30,286 nt of DNA from an uncultured Sutterella sp. Lineage in GTDB: Bacteria > Pseudomonadota > Gammaproteobacteria > Burkholderiales > Burkholderiaceae_F. The notes below the pieces were generated by a model. The model was not told the origin of the DNA. It did not search any database and saw only the letters and a program-made list of their open reading frames with translations. Where the stretch lies: positions 1 through 30,286 of the forward strand of contig CAAEPH010000025.1 in assembly GCA_900757865.1 (NCBI GenBank), in the 5' to 3' direction. Shown piece after piece: positions 16,351-23,497 of the stretch (position 1 is its first letter; each line of letters opens with the position of its first letter). The translations under genes were made by a program, and so were the position numbers.

Positions 16351-18114
16351 TTACTTAGCCACTTCTTGGCCAGCAATACGTCCAAAGACAATGATGTCCG
16401 TATAGGCGTTCGAGCCTAAGCGGTTCGTTCCGTGGGTTGTCCCGGTCACTTCACCCGCTGCCCAAAGACCAGGAATCGGTTGGTTCTTGTCGTTGAGGAC
16501 CTGTGCATGGGTATTAATCTTCAGACCACCCATGGTGTGGTGCACACTGGGCACACCTCGATAGATCCAATACGGTCCCGTGCTGAGATCTGTGAAGCGA
16601 GCACGATAGTGGAAGTCCGTATCGTTCCCGGTCTTAGCAAAGGTGTTCACACGCGCTACGGTCGCCTTCAAATTCTCAACTGGAATCTTGAAGAAGTTGG
16701 CGATATCGTCAAGCGTTTCGCCTTTATGCAAAATGCCGGTCTTGGTAAAGGTTTCTACCTCATCCTGATGGTGCGTAATTGCGTGAGACTTCTTTTCAAT
16801 GGCGTCGTTAAAGATCGCATAGCAATAGCGTCCCGTTTGCTCCAGGATGGCTTTGCTCATCACGTCGCGACGAGCGAGTTCTTCCACAAAGCGCTTGCCT
16901 TCTTGATTCACCAAAATGGCGCCTTCAAAGCGTGCGTCGTCGATCAACTCAATGGCACCGGAGTTCGGATCACACATCGGATACGTCTGGATCAACTCCA
17001 TGTTCACGACTTGAGCGCCCACTTTTTGCGCCATGCGGATCCCGTCACCCGTGGCACTAGGCATATTGGTGGTCTTAAACTTCTCACCATAGAACGGGTT
17101 GGCGACCGTGCGCATGTCCATGTTATCGCCAAAGCCACCGGTCGCGAGAATCATGCCTTTCTTGGCGGTGAATTGATACGCTTTGCCATCTAGCGTGGCC
17201 TTCACACCCACCACACGGCCCCGACTATCTTGAATGAGTTCCTCGGCTTTCACATTGGTGAGAATCGGAATGTGACGTTCTTCAGCAGCCTGAGTAAATT
17301 TGCTGATGAACTCCGCACCCGTTGCGCCCTTGGGGATTAATGAACGCTTCTTTGAGTGACCACCAAAGAAAAAGAGGTTGTCTTCTTGGACTTGCACACC
17401 AATCGTGTCGCAACACCACTGAGCTGCGTCGGCGGCGTTCGTTACCATCGTGCGCACCACGTCTGGATCGCCTCGGAAGTCACCGCCCTTCATCGTGTCT
17501 TGGTAGTGCAACTCTACCGAGTCACCCGTGATGCCCAATTTCTTTTGCACCCAGTTGTTCGCGACCGCCATCTCAGCGCCTGAAATAAGCGAGTTGCCAC
17601 CCACCGAGGGCATTTTCTCCAGCATCACCACGTTGGCGCCCGCGTCCTTAGCGGTGATCGCGGCCGAGAAACCCGCACCGCCCGCACTAATCACAATCAC
17701 GACATAGACAGGTTTTTCTGGGATGACAGTGTTGGAAGACGCTATAGCGACGCGTTTATCACTCAAAGTCACCTTCGCCTTTTTCACAGCTTCTTCCACG
17801 GCGTGCTTGAAGCCTTCGGACGAGAGCGTGGCGCCTGCAATACTATCGACCTGAGTGGTGTTATTCGCAATAATGGCTGACTTTAAGTCGGTGAAAACCT
17901 TTTCCGTCAAAATGGCATTTTCATTCGATTTCACCACGTCGATCTGGGAGATGTGGCCTTTGTCGAACGTAACCTGCAACACAATATCACCATGCTTACC
18001 AACGCCCGATCCGGTGGTGGTGATGGGTTGAGCCAAAACACTGCTCACGACAAGTGCAAGCTCACTGACCGCAAATTGCGAAAGTTTGATAACTACCTCT
18101 AACGGTTGGTCCAA
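16351..18114 (-). CDS. FMN/FAD fumarate-reductase-like flavoprotein with degenerate start
   Basis: The frame encodes an FMN-binding domain (AGATLSS, T96), then an FAD_binding_2 domain. Catalytic features of FccA-type fumarate reductases are kept: an Arg in FVEELARRDVMS, HHTMGG, and the substrate-binding HGTNRLGSNA with R565. It has no haem motif and would use a partner cytochrome. Several features are odd. The only usable start codon in frame is a TTG at 18114 with poor ribosome binding, while an ideal AGAGGT lies five bases before an ATC at 18090, where the signal peptide should begin. The signal peptide core carries a Glu (VSELALVV). The first Gly of the FAD-binding GxGGxG is Ser (S143). 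It may be a gene in early decay or one using an unusual AUC start. It lies downstream of the cytochrome gene on the same strand. Confidence 0.78.
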   Translation of the reverse strand: MDQPLEVVIKLSQFAVSELALVVSSVLAQPITTTGSGVGKHGDIVLQVTFDKGHISQIDVVKSNENAILTEKVFTDLKSAIIANNTTQVDSIAGATLSSEGFKHAVEEAVKKAKVTLSDKRVAIASSNTVIPEKPVYVVIVISAGGAGFSAAITAKDAGANVVMLEKMPSVGGNSLISGAEMAVANNWVQKKLGITGDSVELHYQDTMKGGDFRGDPDVVRTMVTNAADAAQWCCDTIGVQVQEDNLFFFGGHSKKRSLIPKGATGAEFISKFTQAAEERHIPILTNVKAEELIQDSRGRVVGVKATLDGKAYQFTAKKGMILATGGFGDNMDMRTVANPFYGEKFKTTNMPSATGDGIRMAQKVGAQVVNMELIQTYPMCDPNSGAIELIDDARFEGAILVNQEGKRFVEELARRDVMSKAILEQTGRYCYAIFNDAIEKKSHAITHHQDEVETFTKTGILHKGETLDDIANFFKIPVENLKATVARVNTFAKTGNDTDFHYRARFTDLSTGPYWIYRGVPSVHHTMGGLKINTHAQVLNDKNQPIPGLWAAGEVTGTTHGTNRLGSNAYTDIIVFGRIAGQEVAK

Positions 18115-18231
18115 AAGAACTAGTTACACCTCCCTCATTCAGTATAGGCATCTCACCATTAATAGACAACGCCCCATCAACGCACCGCCGAGCACAAGCG
18201 TATCGCGTCTTTGTTGAGCCCTACAAAAGCC

Positions 18232-18264
18232 AATAGCGCCTATGGTTAAACCAGAGACGCTATT
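18232..18264 (-). terminator. 33-base imperfect hairpin after the cytochrome gene
   Basis: Outer arms AATAGCG / CGCTATT and inner arms TGGTT / AACCA form one long stem with two single mismatches and a one-base loop. It lies between the cytochrome stop and the next reductase gene on the minus strand and is followed by GGCTTTTG. It could be a weak terminator, an mRNA-stabilising hairpin, or a binding site. Confidence 0.5.
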
Positions 18265-18311
18265 GAAAAATGGGATTTGCTGGGACTTCCCACTCGTGGA
18301 CTCGTCTAAGC

Positions 18312-18653
18312 TTACGGCACCTTAATCCCATCAAACTGATGGCATTGATCGCACAAAAAGACCGGCGCGCGGTGTCCGTGATGGCACTCTCCACAATCGG
18401 GATTTTCGATATGGGAATCGTGCGGATTCACGTCCAAAGTCTCGGTTAATTTGGCTAATTTATCGTAATCACCATGGCACGACTTGCACTGACTGCTCGG
18501 CACGGCTTTGGGAGGCATGGTGGTGTGGCAGGATTCACACTTGAGCCCACGCGCCATATGGCGGTCGGCCAAAAAGTGATCGGCAGCCATGGCTTGCGTG
18601 GCACACAACACGCCCATTAAGAGGGTCGCAAACAGGGTTTTTGAGATCGTCAT
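18312..18653 (-). CDS. Periplasmic tetrahaem cytochrome c
   Basis: This 113-residue protein has a signal peptide with a likely cleavage after AMA (residue 23) and four CxxCH haem sites: C39-H43, C56-H60, C87-H91 and C101-H105. This matches the small tetrahaem cytochrome c / c3-like type found as the haem domain of flavocytochrome c fumarate reductases, here as a separate polypeptide. Additional His residues (in DRHMARG, NPHDSHI and HHGH) can supply second axial ligands. It is 92 bases downstream of an exported FAD reductase gene on the same strand and upstream of a second flavin reductase, so it very probably carries electrons from the membrane quinol system to one or both. Haem attachment would need the cytochrome c maturation machinery, which is not in this window. 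Confidence 0.93.
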   Translation of the reverse strand: MTISKTLFATLLMGVLCATQAMAADHFLADRHMARGLKCESCHTTMPPKAVPSSQCKSCHGDYDKLAKLTETLDVNPHDSHIENPDCGECHHGHRAPVFLCDQCHQFDGIKVP

Positions 18654-18745
18654 TTTCTTTTTCTCTCACAGCTGGGGTCGCGCCCAAGTCGAGTCATGGC
18701 CCTTTGGTAGCCACCGGCTCAACTTGGACGAGAGGAGACAAACGA

Positions 18746-20329
18746 TTAAGCCCAAGGCTTTTCCGCGGCGACATTGCGTCCCGCTATACGCCCAAACACA
18801 CAGGCTTCGGAGTTATTCGTCGCACCCTGGTAAATGTGACCCCACATCGAACCTAATTCACCGGCGGAGTAAAGACGCGCGATTGGTTCATTAAAGGGAT
18901 TCACAACCTGCGCCTTGACGTTGCGACGCGGACCACCTTGCGTATTGAGAAGCGTCGGATAGAGCTTCGCGGCATAGTACGGACCGTCACCCAACGGGGC
19001 GGAAATAATCGGTGCCTCACGACCTTCAAAGCCCAATTTACCCTTCTTTTCCAGGGGACGACCAAAGTCTTTGTCCGCCCCGGCTTTGATCTGCTCATTC
19101 CAGCGCTTCACGGTTTCGATCAGGTTTTCAGCAGGCACCCCAATCTTCTTGGCCAAATCTTCGAGCGTTCCCGCCTTCACGATGACGCCATTTTCAATTT
19201 CAGCGCTGTTGTCACGGCTCCATTGATAGTTTTCACGGTTGAGCGCGTAGCCTGATGTTGCCCCACCAATGATGGGACCACGCTGACGAGCCGCTTCGTC
19301 AAAGACCACGAAGCAAGGAATGCGCGGATAGCGGTGCTTGATCGGATCGAGCACGTTCACGCCATAGATGCAGGTGTGGTTGTCCATCTTTTCATTGGCA
19401 AAGCGCTTGCCGTCTTGATCCACATAGACATAAGACGGAGCGAGCATGTTAATTTGCAACGCGGCTTTGAGGCCAGGGACCACCAATCCTAAGGGGCAAG
19501 AGAGCGCATTCATGTGCCACAAATCGGCACCCACGGCCTGTGCCATGCGTACACCGTCACCCGTATTGCCGGGATGACCCAGACGATGGAAGTCTTTACC
19601 CATGGTGTGGTTCGCGAGCATCGCATCATCCCACTCGAAACCGCCCGTGGTGAGCACCACCCCGCGGCGAGCCTTCACGGCCTTTTTCACGCCATCAATG
19701 TCCATCCACACACCGAGCACTTCGCTGTTTTCGGTGATCAACTGCAACGCCCGAGCCTTATAGACCACGGGCACTTTGCGGGTTTCTTCCACGGCATAGC
19801 GGTAATTGGCAAAAAGCACGTCACCGCCACGGAGTTTGGAGCCTTTGGGCGAGCGGAAACGCCACTTATCGATGGCATCCGCTTCAGGAATATTTTGAAA
19901 GCCCGCGTGACCATAAATGTAGAGCTTCTGATCAGGACGCAAAGCCATCAAGAAGTCCTTGGAGTGCATCGCTTCTTTCACGAACACCTTGAGCTGCTCT
20001 TCGTCTTTCACCGAATTGGCAAAGTCGTACGTCTTGGCTAAGTAGGCCAAGGCGCGCTCTTCGTTATTTGGGATCATCATGCCACCCGAGGAGAGCGCCG
20101 TATTGCCACCGCCCTCTTCGCACTTTTCAAAAATCATTACTTTGGCGCCAGCATCGTGAGCCGTGATGGCTGCACAAGCACCCGCTCCACCGTAGCCAAT
20201 GATGGCCACATCGGTCGTGATATCCCACTTCTTCGGCAACACAGCCTTCTTCGCTTCAGCAGCCACCAAGGGGGCAGCCGCCATCGTGGTCAAAGCCCCT
20301 TTCAAAAAATCGCGCTTGGACATACTCAT
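18746..20329 (-). CDS. Exported FAD-dependent reductase of unknown substrate
   Basis: This 527-residue protein starts with MSMSKRDFLKGALTTMAAAP, a Tat-like signal (SKRDFLK, with Lys-Arg instead of Arg-Arg), then an FAD_binding_2/fumarate-reductase-like domain beginning AIIGYGGAGACAAI. There is no FMN domain and no haem motif, so the partner tetrahaem cytochrome, encoded next, would supply electrons. The fumarate signatures are missing: the proton-donor Arg region reads ANEKMDNHTC and the C-terminal motif reads GHIYQGATNNSEA instead of HGxNRLGGNA. The substrate is therefore probably another alkene-type or keto acceptor. I set the start at 20329, where GGAGA precedes the ATG; a longer in-frame start at 20407 would bury the signal peptide. 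A two-component system lies directly upstream. Confidence 0.88.
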   Translation of the reverse strand: MSMSKRDFLKGALTTMAAAPLVAAEAKKAVLPKKWDITTDVAIIGYGGAGACAAITAHDAGAKVMIFEKCEEGGGNTALSSGGMMIPNNEERALAYLAKTYDFANSVKDEEQLKVFVKEAMHSKDFLMALRPDQKLYIYGHAGFQNIPEADAIDKWRFRSPKGSKLRGGDVLFANYRYAVEETRKVPVVYKARALQLITENSEVLGVWMDIDGVKKAVKARRGVVLTTGGFEWDDAMLANHTMGKDFHRLGHPGNTGDGVRMAQAVGADLWHMNALSCPLGLVVPGLKAALQINMLAPSYVYVDQDGKRFANEKMDNHTCIYGVNVLDPIKHRYPRIPCFVVFDEAARQRGPIIGGATSGYALNRENYQWSRDNSAEIENGVIVKAGTLEDLAKKIGVPAENLIETVKRWNEQIKAGADKDFGRPLEKKGKLGFEGREAPIISAPLGDGPYYAAKLYPTLLNTQGGPRRNVKAQVVNPFNEPIARLYSAGELGSMWGHIYQGATNNSEACVFGRIAGRNVAAEKPWA

Positions 20330-20442
20330 GGTTCGTCTCCAATATCGAATGCATTTAGAAAAACCAACCTGGCAGTGTTTGATCAGCTTCTTGGTCTGTG
20401 TCGTCATTGTCCAAGTTGTCGATCACCGCTTCGTTGAAAAGC

Positions 20443-20480
20443 ATTCTAGGAAACGACACTACGTACGTAGTTTGCGTTTC
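20443..20480 (-). promoter_or_regulatory. Perfect palindrome and possible -10 box upstream of the FAD reductase
   Basis: The 14-base core ACTACGTACGTAGT (20458-20471) is a perfect palindrome without a loop, flanked by inverted GAAACG / CGTTTC arms at 20450-20480. On the minus strand a TAGAAT (20448-20443) lies just downstream and has no good -35, which fits an activator-dependent promoter. The likely binder is the response regulator encoded 27 bases away. The lack of a loop and T tract argues against a terminator. Confidence 0.55.
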
Positions 20481-20506
20481 GAAAAGGTTTGTTCAGAAAA
20501 TCGAAG

Positions 20507-21133
20507 CTATGTCGATGAAGCTCGTTCAGGCAACAAATGCATCAGGGAACTCAACTCCGCCACGGTTTTAATCCCGAGTTTTCGAAAGGCGCTCGCGCGA
20601 TGCGCTTCGACCGTGCGCACCGAAAGCCCCAAGCGTTCCGCAACATCACGATTGCGCTGTCCTTTTGCGATGAGCGTCAGGAGCTGCGCTTCGCGTTCCG
20701 TGAGTTCACGCCAACGCTTTTGGGCTTCATAGGGATCTTGATCGAGCTGCGCAAAACCTTCCATACTACGCGCCACCGCCCGGCTCACGGCTTCCACAAG
20801 TCGGGCATTGTCACCAGTTTTTTGCAAAAACTCCACAGCACCTTGTTTGATCGTTGAAACGGCCATGTCGATGTCGCCGTGCCCCGTTAAGAAAATAATC
20901 GGGAGGTTGTAGCCCCGCTCGTTCATCACGTGCTGAAGCTCGAGCCCCGTCATCCCTGGCATACGCACATCGAGCACCAAGCAGCCTCTCACCGACGGCG
21001 CGTCGTTCGTTAAAAACGCCTGGGCACTCTCATAGACTTGCACGGTCCAACCTTCGCTTTCAAGCAAAAAAGCCAAACCTTCGGTTAACGCTGCGTCATC
21101 ATCCACGATTCGCACCACCGGTCTTCCCGTCAT
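20507..21133 (-). CDS. FixJ/TtrR-like response regulator
   Basis: This 208-residue regulator has a receiver domain with the acidic pocket DDD (11-13), phospho-acceptor D55 in VLDVRMPGMTG and a Lys in FLQK, then a LuxR-type helix-turn-helix with LTEREAQLLTLIAKGQRNRD and the recognition helix LGLSVRTVEAHRASAFRKLG. The usual Pro after the receiver Lys is replaced by Thr (KTGD), a small departure from the family. Its ATG overlaps the stop of the kinase gene by four bases (ATGA), so the pair is translationally coupled. It most likely activates the exported reductase-cytochrome genes that follow, whose upstream region holds a strong palindrome. FixJ-like pairs with a PhnD-type kinase are best known from tetrathionate respiration (TtrSR). 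Confidence 0.9.
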   Translation of the reverse strand: MTGRPVVRIVDDDAALTEGLAFLLESEGWTVQVYESAQAFLTNDAPSVRGCLVLDVRMPGMTGLELQHVMNERGYNLPIIFLTGHGDIDMAVSTIKQGAVEFLQKTGDNARLVEAVSRAVARSMEGFAQLDQDPYEAQKRWRELTEREAQLLTLIAKGQRNRDVAERLGLSVRTVEAHRASAFRKLGIKTVAELSSLMHLLPERASST

Positions 21134-22962
21134 GGTCTCTCCTTTGTTGTCACCAACCGTATTTCACAGATCAAACCACCCATCTCAGGACGATGAAATT
21201 GAAGCCGTCCCCCCAAGTCTTCCGTGACACTGCGCACAATCGACAACCCGAGGCCTAATCCCGCGTCCTTGGTGGTGGGCATGGAAGACTGGGTGATATT
21301 ATCCCACGTGGCCTCGTCCAAGATTCTGCCCGAATTGGCAACAGCGATGATCGCGTGGCCTGGCTCTTCACGAACGGTAAGTTGGATCACCGCTTGTTTA
21401 TTGGGTGTCTCAAGCGCTGCCGCAACCGCGTTCTTAAGCACATTTTGCACCATCAATTCAATTTCCAGAGCGCTTGCTTCAACCCATAGCGGTTCATCAG
21501 GAAAAGCCGTTTCCCAGCGCAACGTGACATCGCGTTGCGTTTTGGTCATGTCGGAGAGTACCGCTTTGGTGAGCGCTACCACGTCTTGTGGGGAGCGCTC
21601 GCGATTGCCTCTCGCGTAAAGCCGCACTTGATCCACAATGGCCGAGGCGCGTTGCGTTTGCGCAGCCATCTTCTCGAGCGACGCCACGGTGACCTCGCTT
21701 GAGGCCGTACCGTTTTCAAAGCGTCGCAACAACCCATAGCAATACATGGAGATGGTCGCGAGAGGCTGACGCAATTCATGAGCAATCATCGAGGACATTT
21801 GCCCCACAATGCCAATGCGTTGCAAGCGGGCAAAGCGCGCTTGTGCCAACTCCGCTTCTGCTTGTTGCGCTTTTTCACGTACGAGTGCGTTTTGCAATTG
21901 GGCCGTGCGTTTACGCACCAGACCACTCACAGTAGCACCATGCCAAGCCAGCCCCACGATAATGATCAGAATGGGAAGCAAATAGGCCCAATACGTTTTA
22001 ATAAAACGCGTGAAGCTAAAGTGTCGCAAATACTCGTAGGGTCCGATTTTTAAGTCCCAAAAAAGCTGATCAACCGGACGAAAATCGGTGGCGACACTCC
22101 AGTGAAGCTCATGCTCGATGGGCGGCATGGTGAGCAGAATGGCCGCAATGCGACGACTCACCTCCGGGTTGGTCGAAGGCAACGTCGAGACGGTCCAGTT
22201 GGGATAGAGGTCGGTGGAGCGTGCGCAATGAATCAAACCATCGGGTCGGCGTGGATTCACGATTTTAAACTGCTGGGGATCAACACCCATGTCTTCCAAA
22301 AAGCAGGCTCGCACAATGCCAACGTCCACGTGTCCCGCTTCAACAGCTTCGAGAATCGCCGGCGCGCGATGCCCGTAAAACTGCACTTGACCAAAGAAAT
22401 GCTCGGGATTGTAGCCGTTCTTAAAGATTTCTTCGGCTGCGATTTGCCAACCGGAAAACGCGTATTCATGCATGGCCGCCACGGTTTTGCCACGCATATC
22501 TTCAAGCGTATTGAGGTCGTCGCGCGACTTTCTCGTGAAAAAAAGCGATCCGTCCGCATAGTTGGGATTGGGCGCACGAGCCGAGCTGATGGTCGCCAGG
22601 TCGCGAATGTTGGTGCCCGCAAGCGCCAAGCGCCGATAGGTACCCGCCGAGGAAATCACAATATCGAGTTTGCCGTCCTTGACAGCGTCTTGTAAGGTCG
22701 CGACGCTAAAGACCGTAATCTCCAATCGGTACCTGGGTTGCACCGCTCGTGCTAATTCACGCAAGGTCACCGGAATGAGTGACTCGTTAATGGAGCGCTC
22801 GGCAAATTCGCTCACACCCACGCGAATCACCTGAGATGCTTCAAGGGCGTCTTTATCTTCTTCTGCCACGCTCTGAGCCATCAGACTCTGAGAGAAGCCT
22901 CCAAGAAAAAGGGACCATACTGCAACTAACCATGGCCACCAGTGTTTCTTAATGTTCAACAA
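21130..22962 (-). CDS. Sensor kinase with periplasmic PhnD-like domain (TtrS type)
   Basis: This membrane histidine kinase has a signal/anchor helix near the N-terminus, a periplasmic PhnD-like solute-binding domain at about residues 50-310 (starting IRVGVSEF), one transmembrane helix near 332-350, a coiled linker, a HisKA domain with H401 in IAHELRQPL, and an HATPase domain with the N box around N517 and G box KDAGLGLGLSIV. (Numbering is from an upstream in-frame TTG at 22980.) This architecture matches TtrS-like sensors of respiratory substrates, but no tetrathionate reductase genes are nearby. I prefer the TTG at 22962 because GAGAGGAG lies six bases before it, giving about 610 residues. 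The ligand is probably the electron acceptor of the adjacent reductase. Confidence 0.88.
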   Translation of the reverse strand: MLNIKKHWWPWLVAVWSLFLGGFSQSLMAQSVAEEDKDALEASQVIRVGVSEFAERSINESLIPVTLRELARAVQPRYRLEITVFSVATLQDAVKDGKLDIVISSAGTYRRLALAGTNIRDLATISSARAPNPNYADGSLFFTRKSRDDLNTLEDMRGKTVAAMHEYAFSGWQIAAEEIFKNGYNPEHFFGQVQFYGHRAPAILEAVEAGHVDVGIVRACFLEDMGVDPQQFKIVNPRRPDGLIHCARSTDLYPNWTVSTLPSTNPEVSRRIAAILLTMPPIEHELHWSVATDFRPVDQLFWDLKIGPYEYLRHFSFTRFIKTYWAYLLPILIIIVGLAWHGATVSGLVRKRTAQLQNALVREKAQQAEAELAQARFARLQRIGIVGQMSSMIAHELRQPLATISMYCYGLLRRFENGTASSEVTVASLEKMAAQTQRASAIVDQVRLYARGNRERSPQDVVALTKAVLSDMTKTQRDVTLRWETAFPDEPLWVEASALEIELMVQNVLKNAVAAALETPNKQAVIQLTVREEPGHAIIAVANSGRILDEATWDNITQSSMPTTKDAGLGLGLSIVRSVTEDLGGRLQFHRPEMGGLICEIRLVTTKERP

Positions 22963-23497
22963 CGTGCACTCCTCTCCCAAGAGGACATACTCGTGGCAAG
23001 CTGCCTTCTCTTGAGTGTTTCATTGCATTCTCCTCTTTTTCCCAATAGGCCGTCAATGACGACAGCAAATCCCATTGCCACTTTTTAGCTCTCCCTTTTT
23101 TAGCTATCCACGCCAACCTAGCCAATAAATTAGCCCTTCCCCATATGAAGTTACCCCATTAAACCTCTAATTTTTTCTCGAGCGACAACATAAACTCTCT
23201 GTGCCACGATCCTCTTTTTCGTATCCTTAATCCTCGGCTTAACTAGCCTAGACCGATAGGGTTAATGGCTCTACTGTAAGCCCTTTCATCGGGTTTACCC
23301 TGATACTCAAGTATCACGGTGCTCCGGCTTTATACCGCCGTGGAGCGCACCCGCATAGTTTTTTAACATGCTCCGACTATGGCGCTTTTTCTATGGCACG
23401 ATTTGATAAGTATTTGGCACATACAAGCAATATCTCAACGTGGGTTTTAGCGACACTAGACACTAACCCATCAAACAGCATACGAGGAAGGCAGATC
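22963..23497. promoter_or_regulatory. Long divergent region between the kinase and NCS1 transporter genes
   Basis: About 535 bases lie between the kinase (minus) and transporter (plus) genes. I see no gene. Structures noted: a near-direct repeat of CTTTTTAGCT around 23080-23105, a 16-base inverted repeat at 23301-23316, and a CATAGT / ACTATG pair around 23354-23381. The region probably holds both promoters and regulator sites. Confidence 0.45.
23301..23316. repeat. 16-base inverted repeat, possible operator
   Basis: TGATACT and AGTATCA are perfect 7-base arms around a 2-base centre. It lies about 180 bases before the NCS1 transporter start and resembles an operator more than a terminator. 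Just downstream, CACGG and CCGTG form a looser second dyad. Confidence 0.45.

Noticed and set aside
16432..17193. 253-codon plus-strand frame inside the second flavoprotein gene
   Set aside because: Antisense shadow frame with no recognisable domain; the minus-strand active-site motifs are clear.
20450..20480. Palindrome read as a terminator of the response regulator gene
   Set aside because: The core has no loop and neither strand carries a T tract after it; a protein binding site is more likely.
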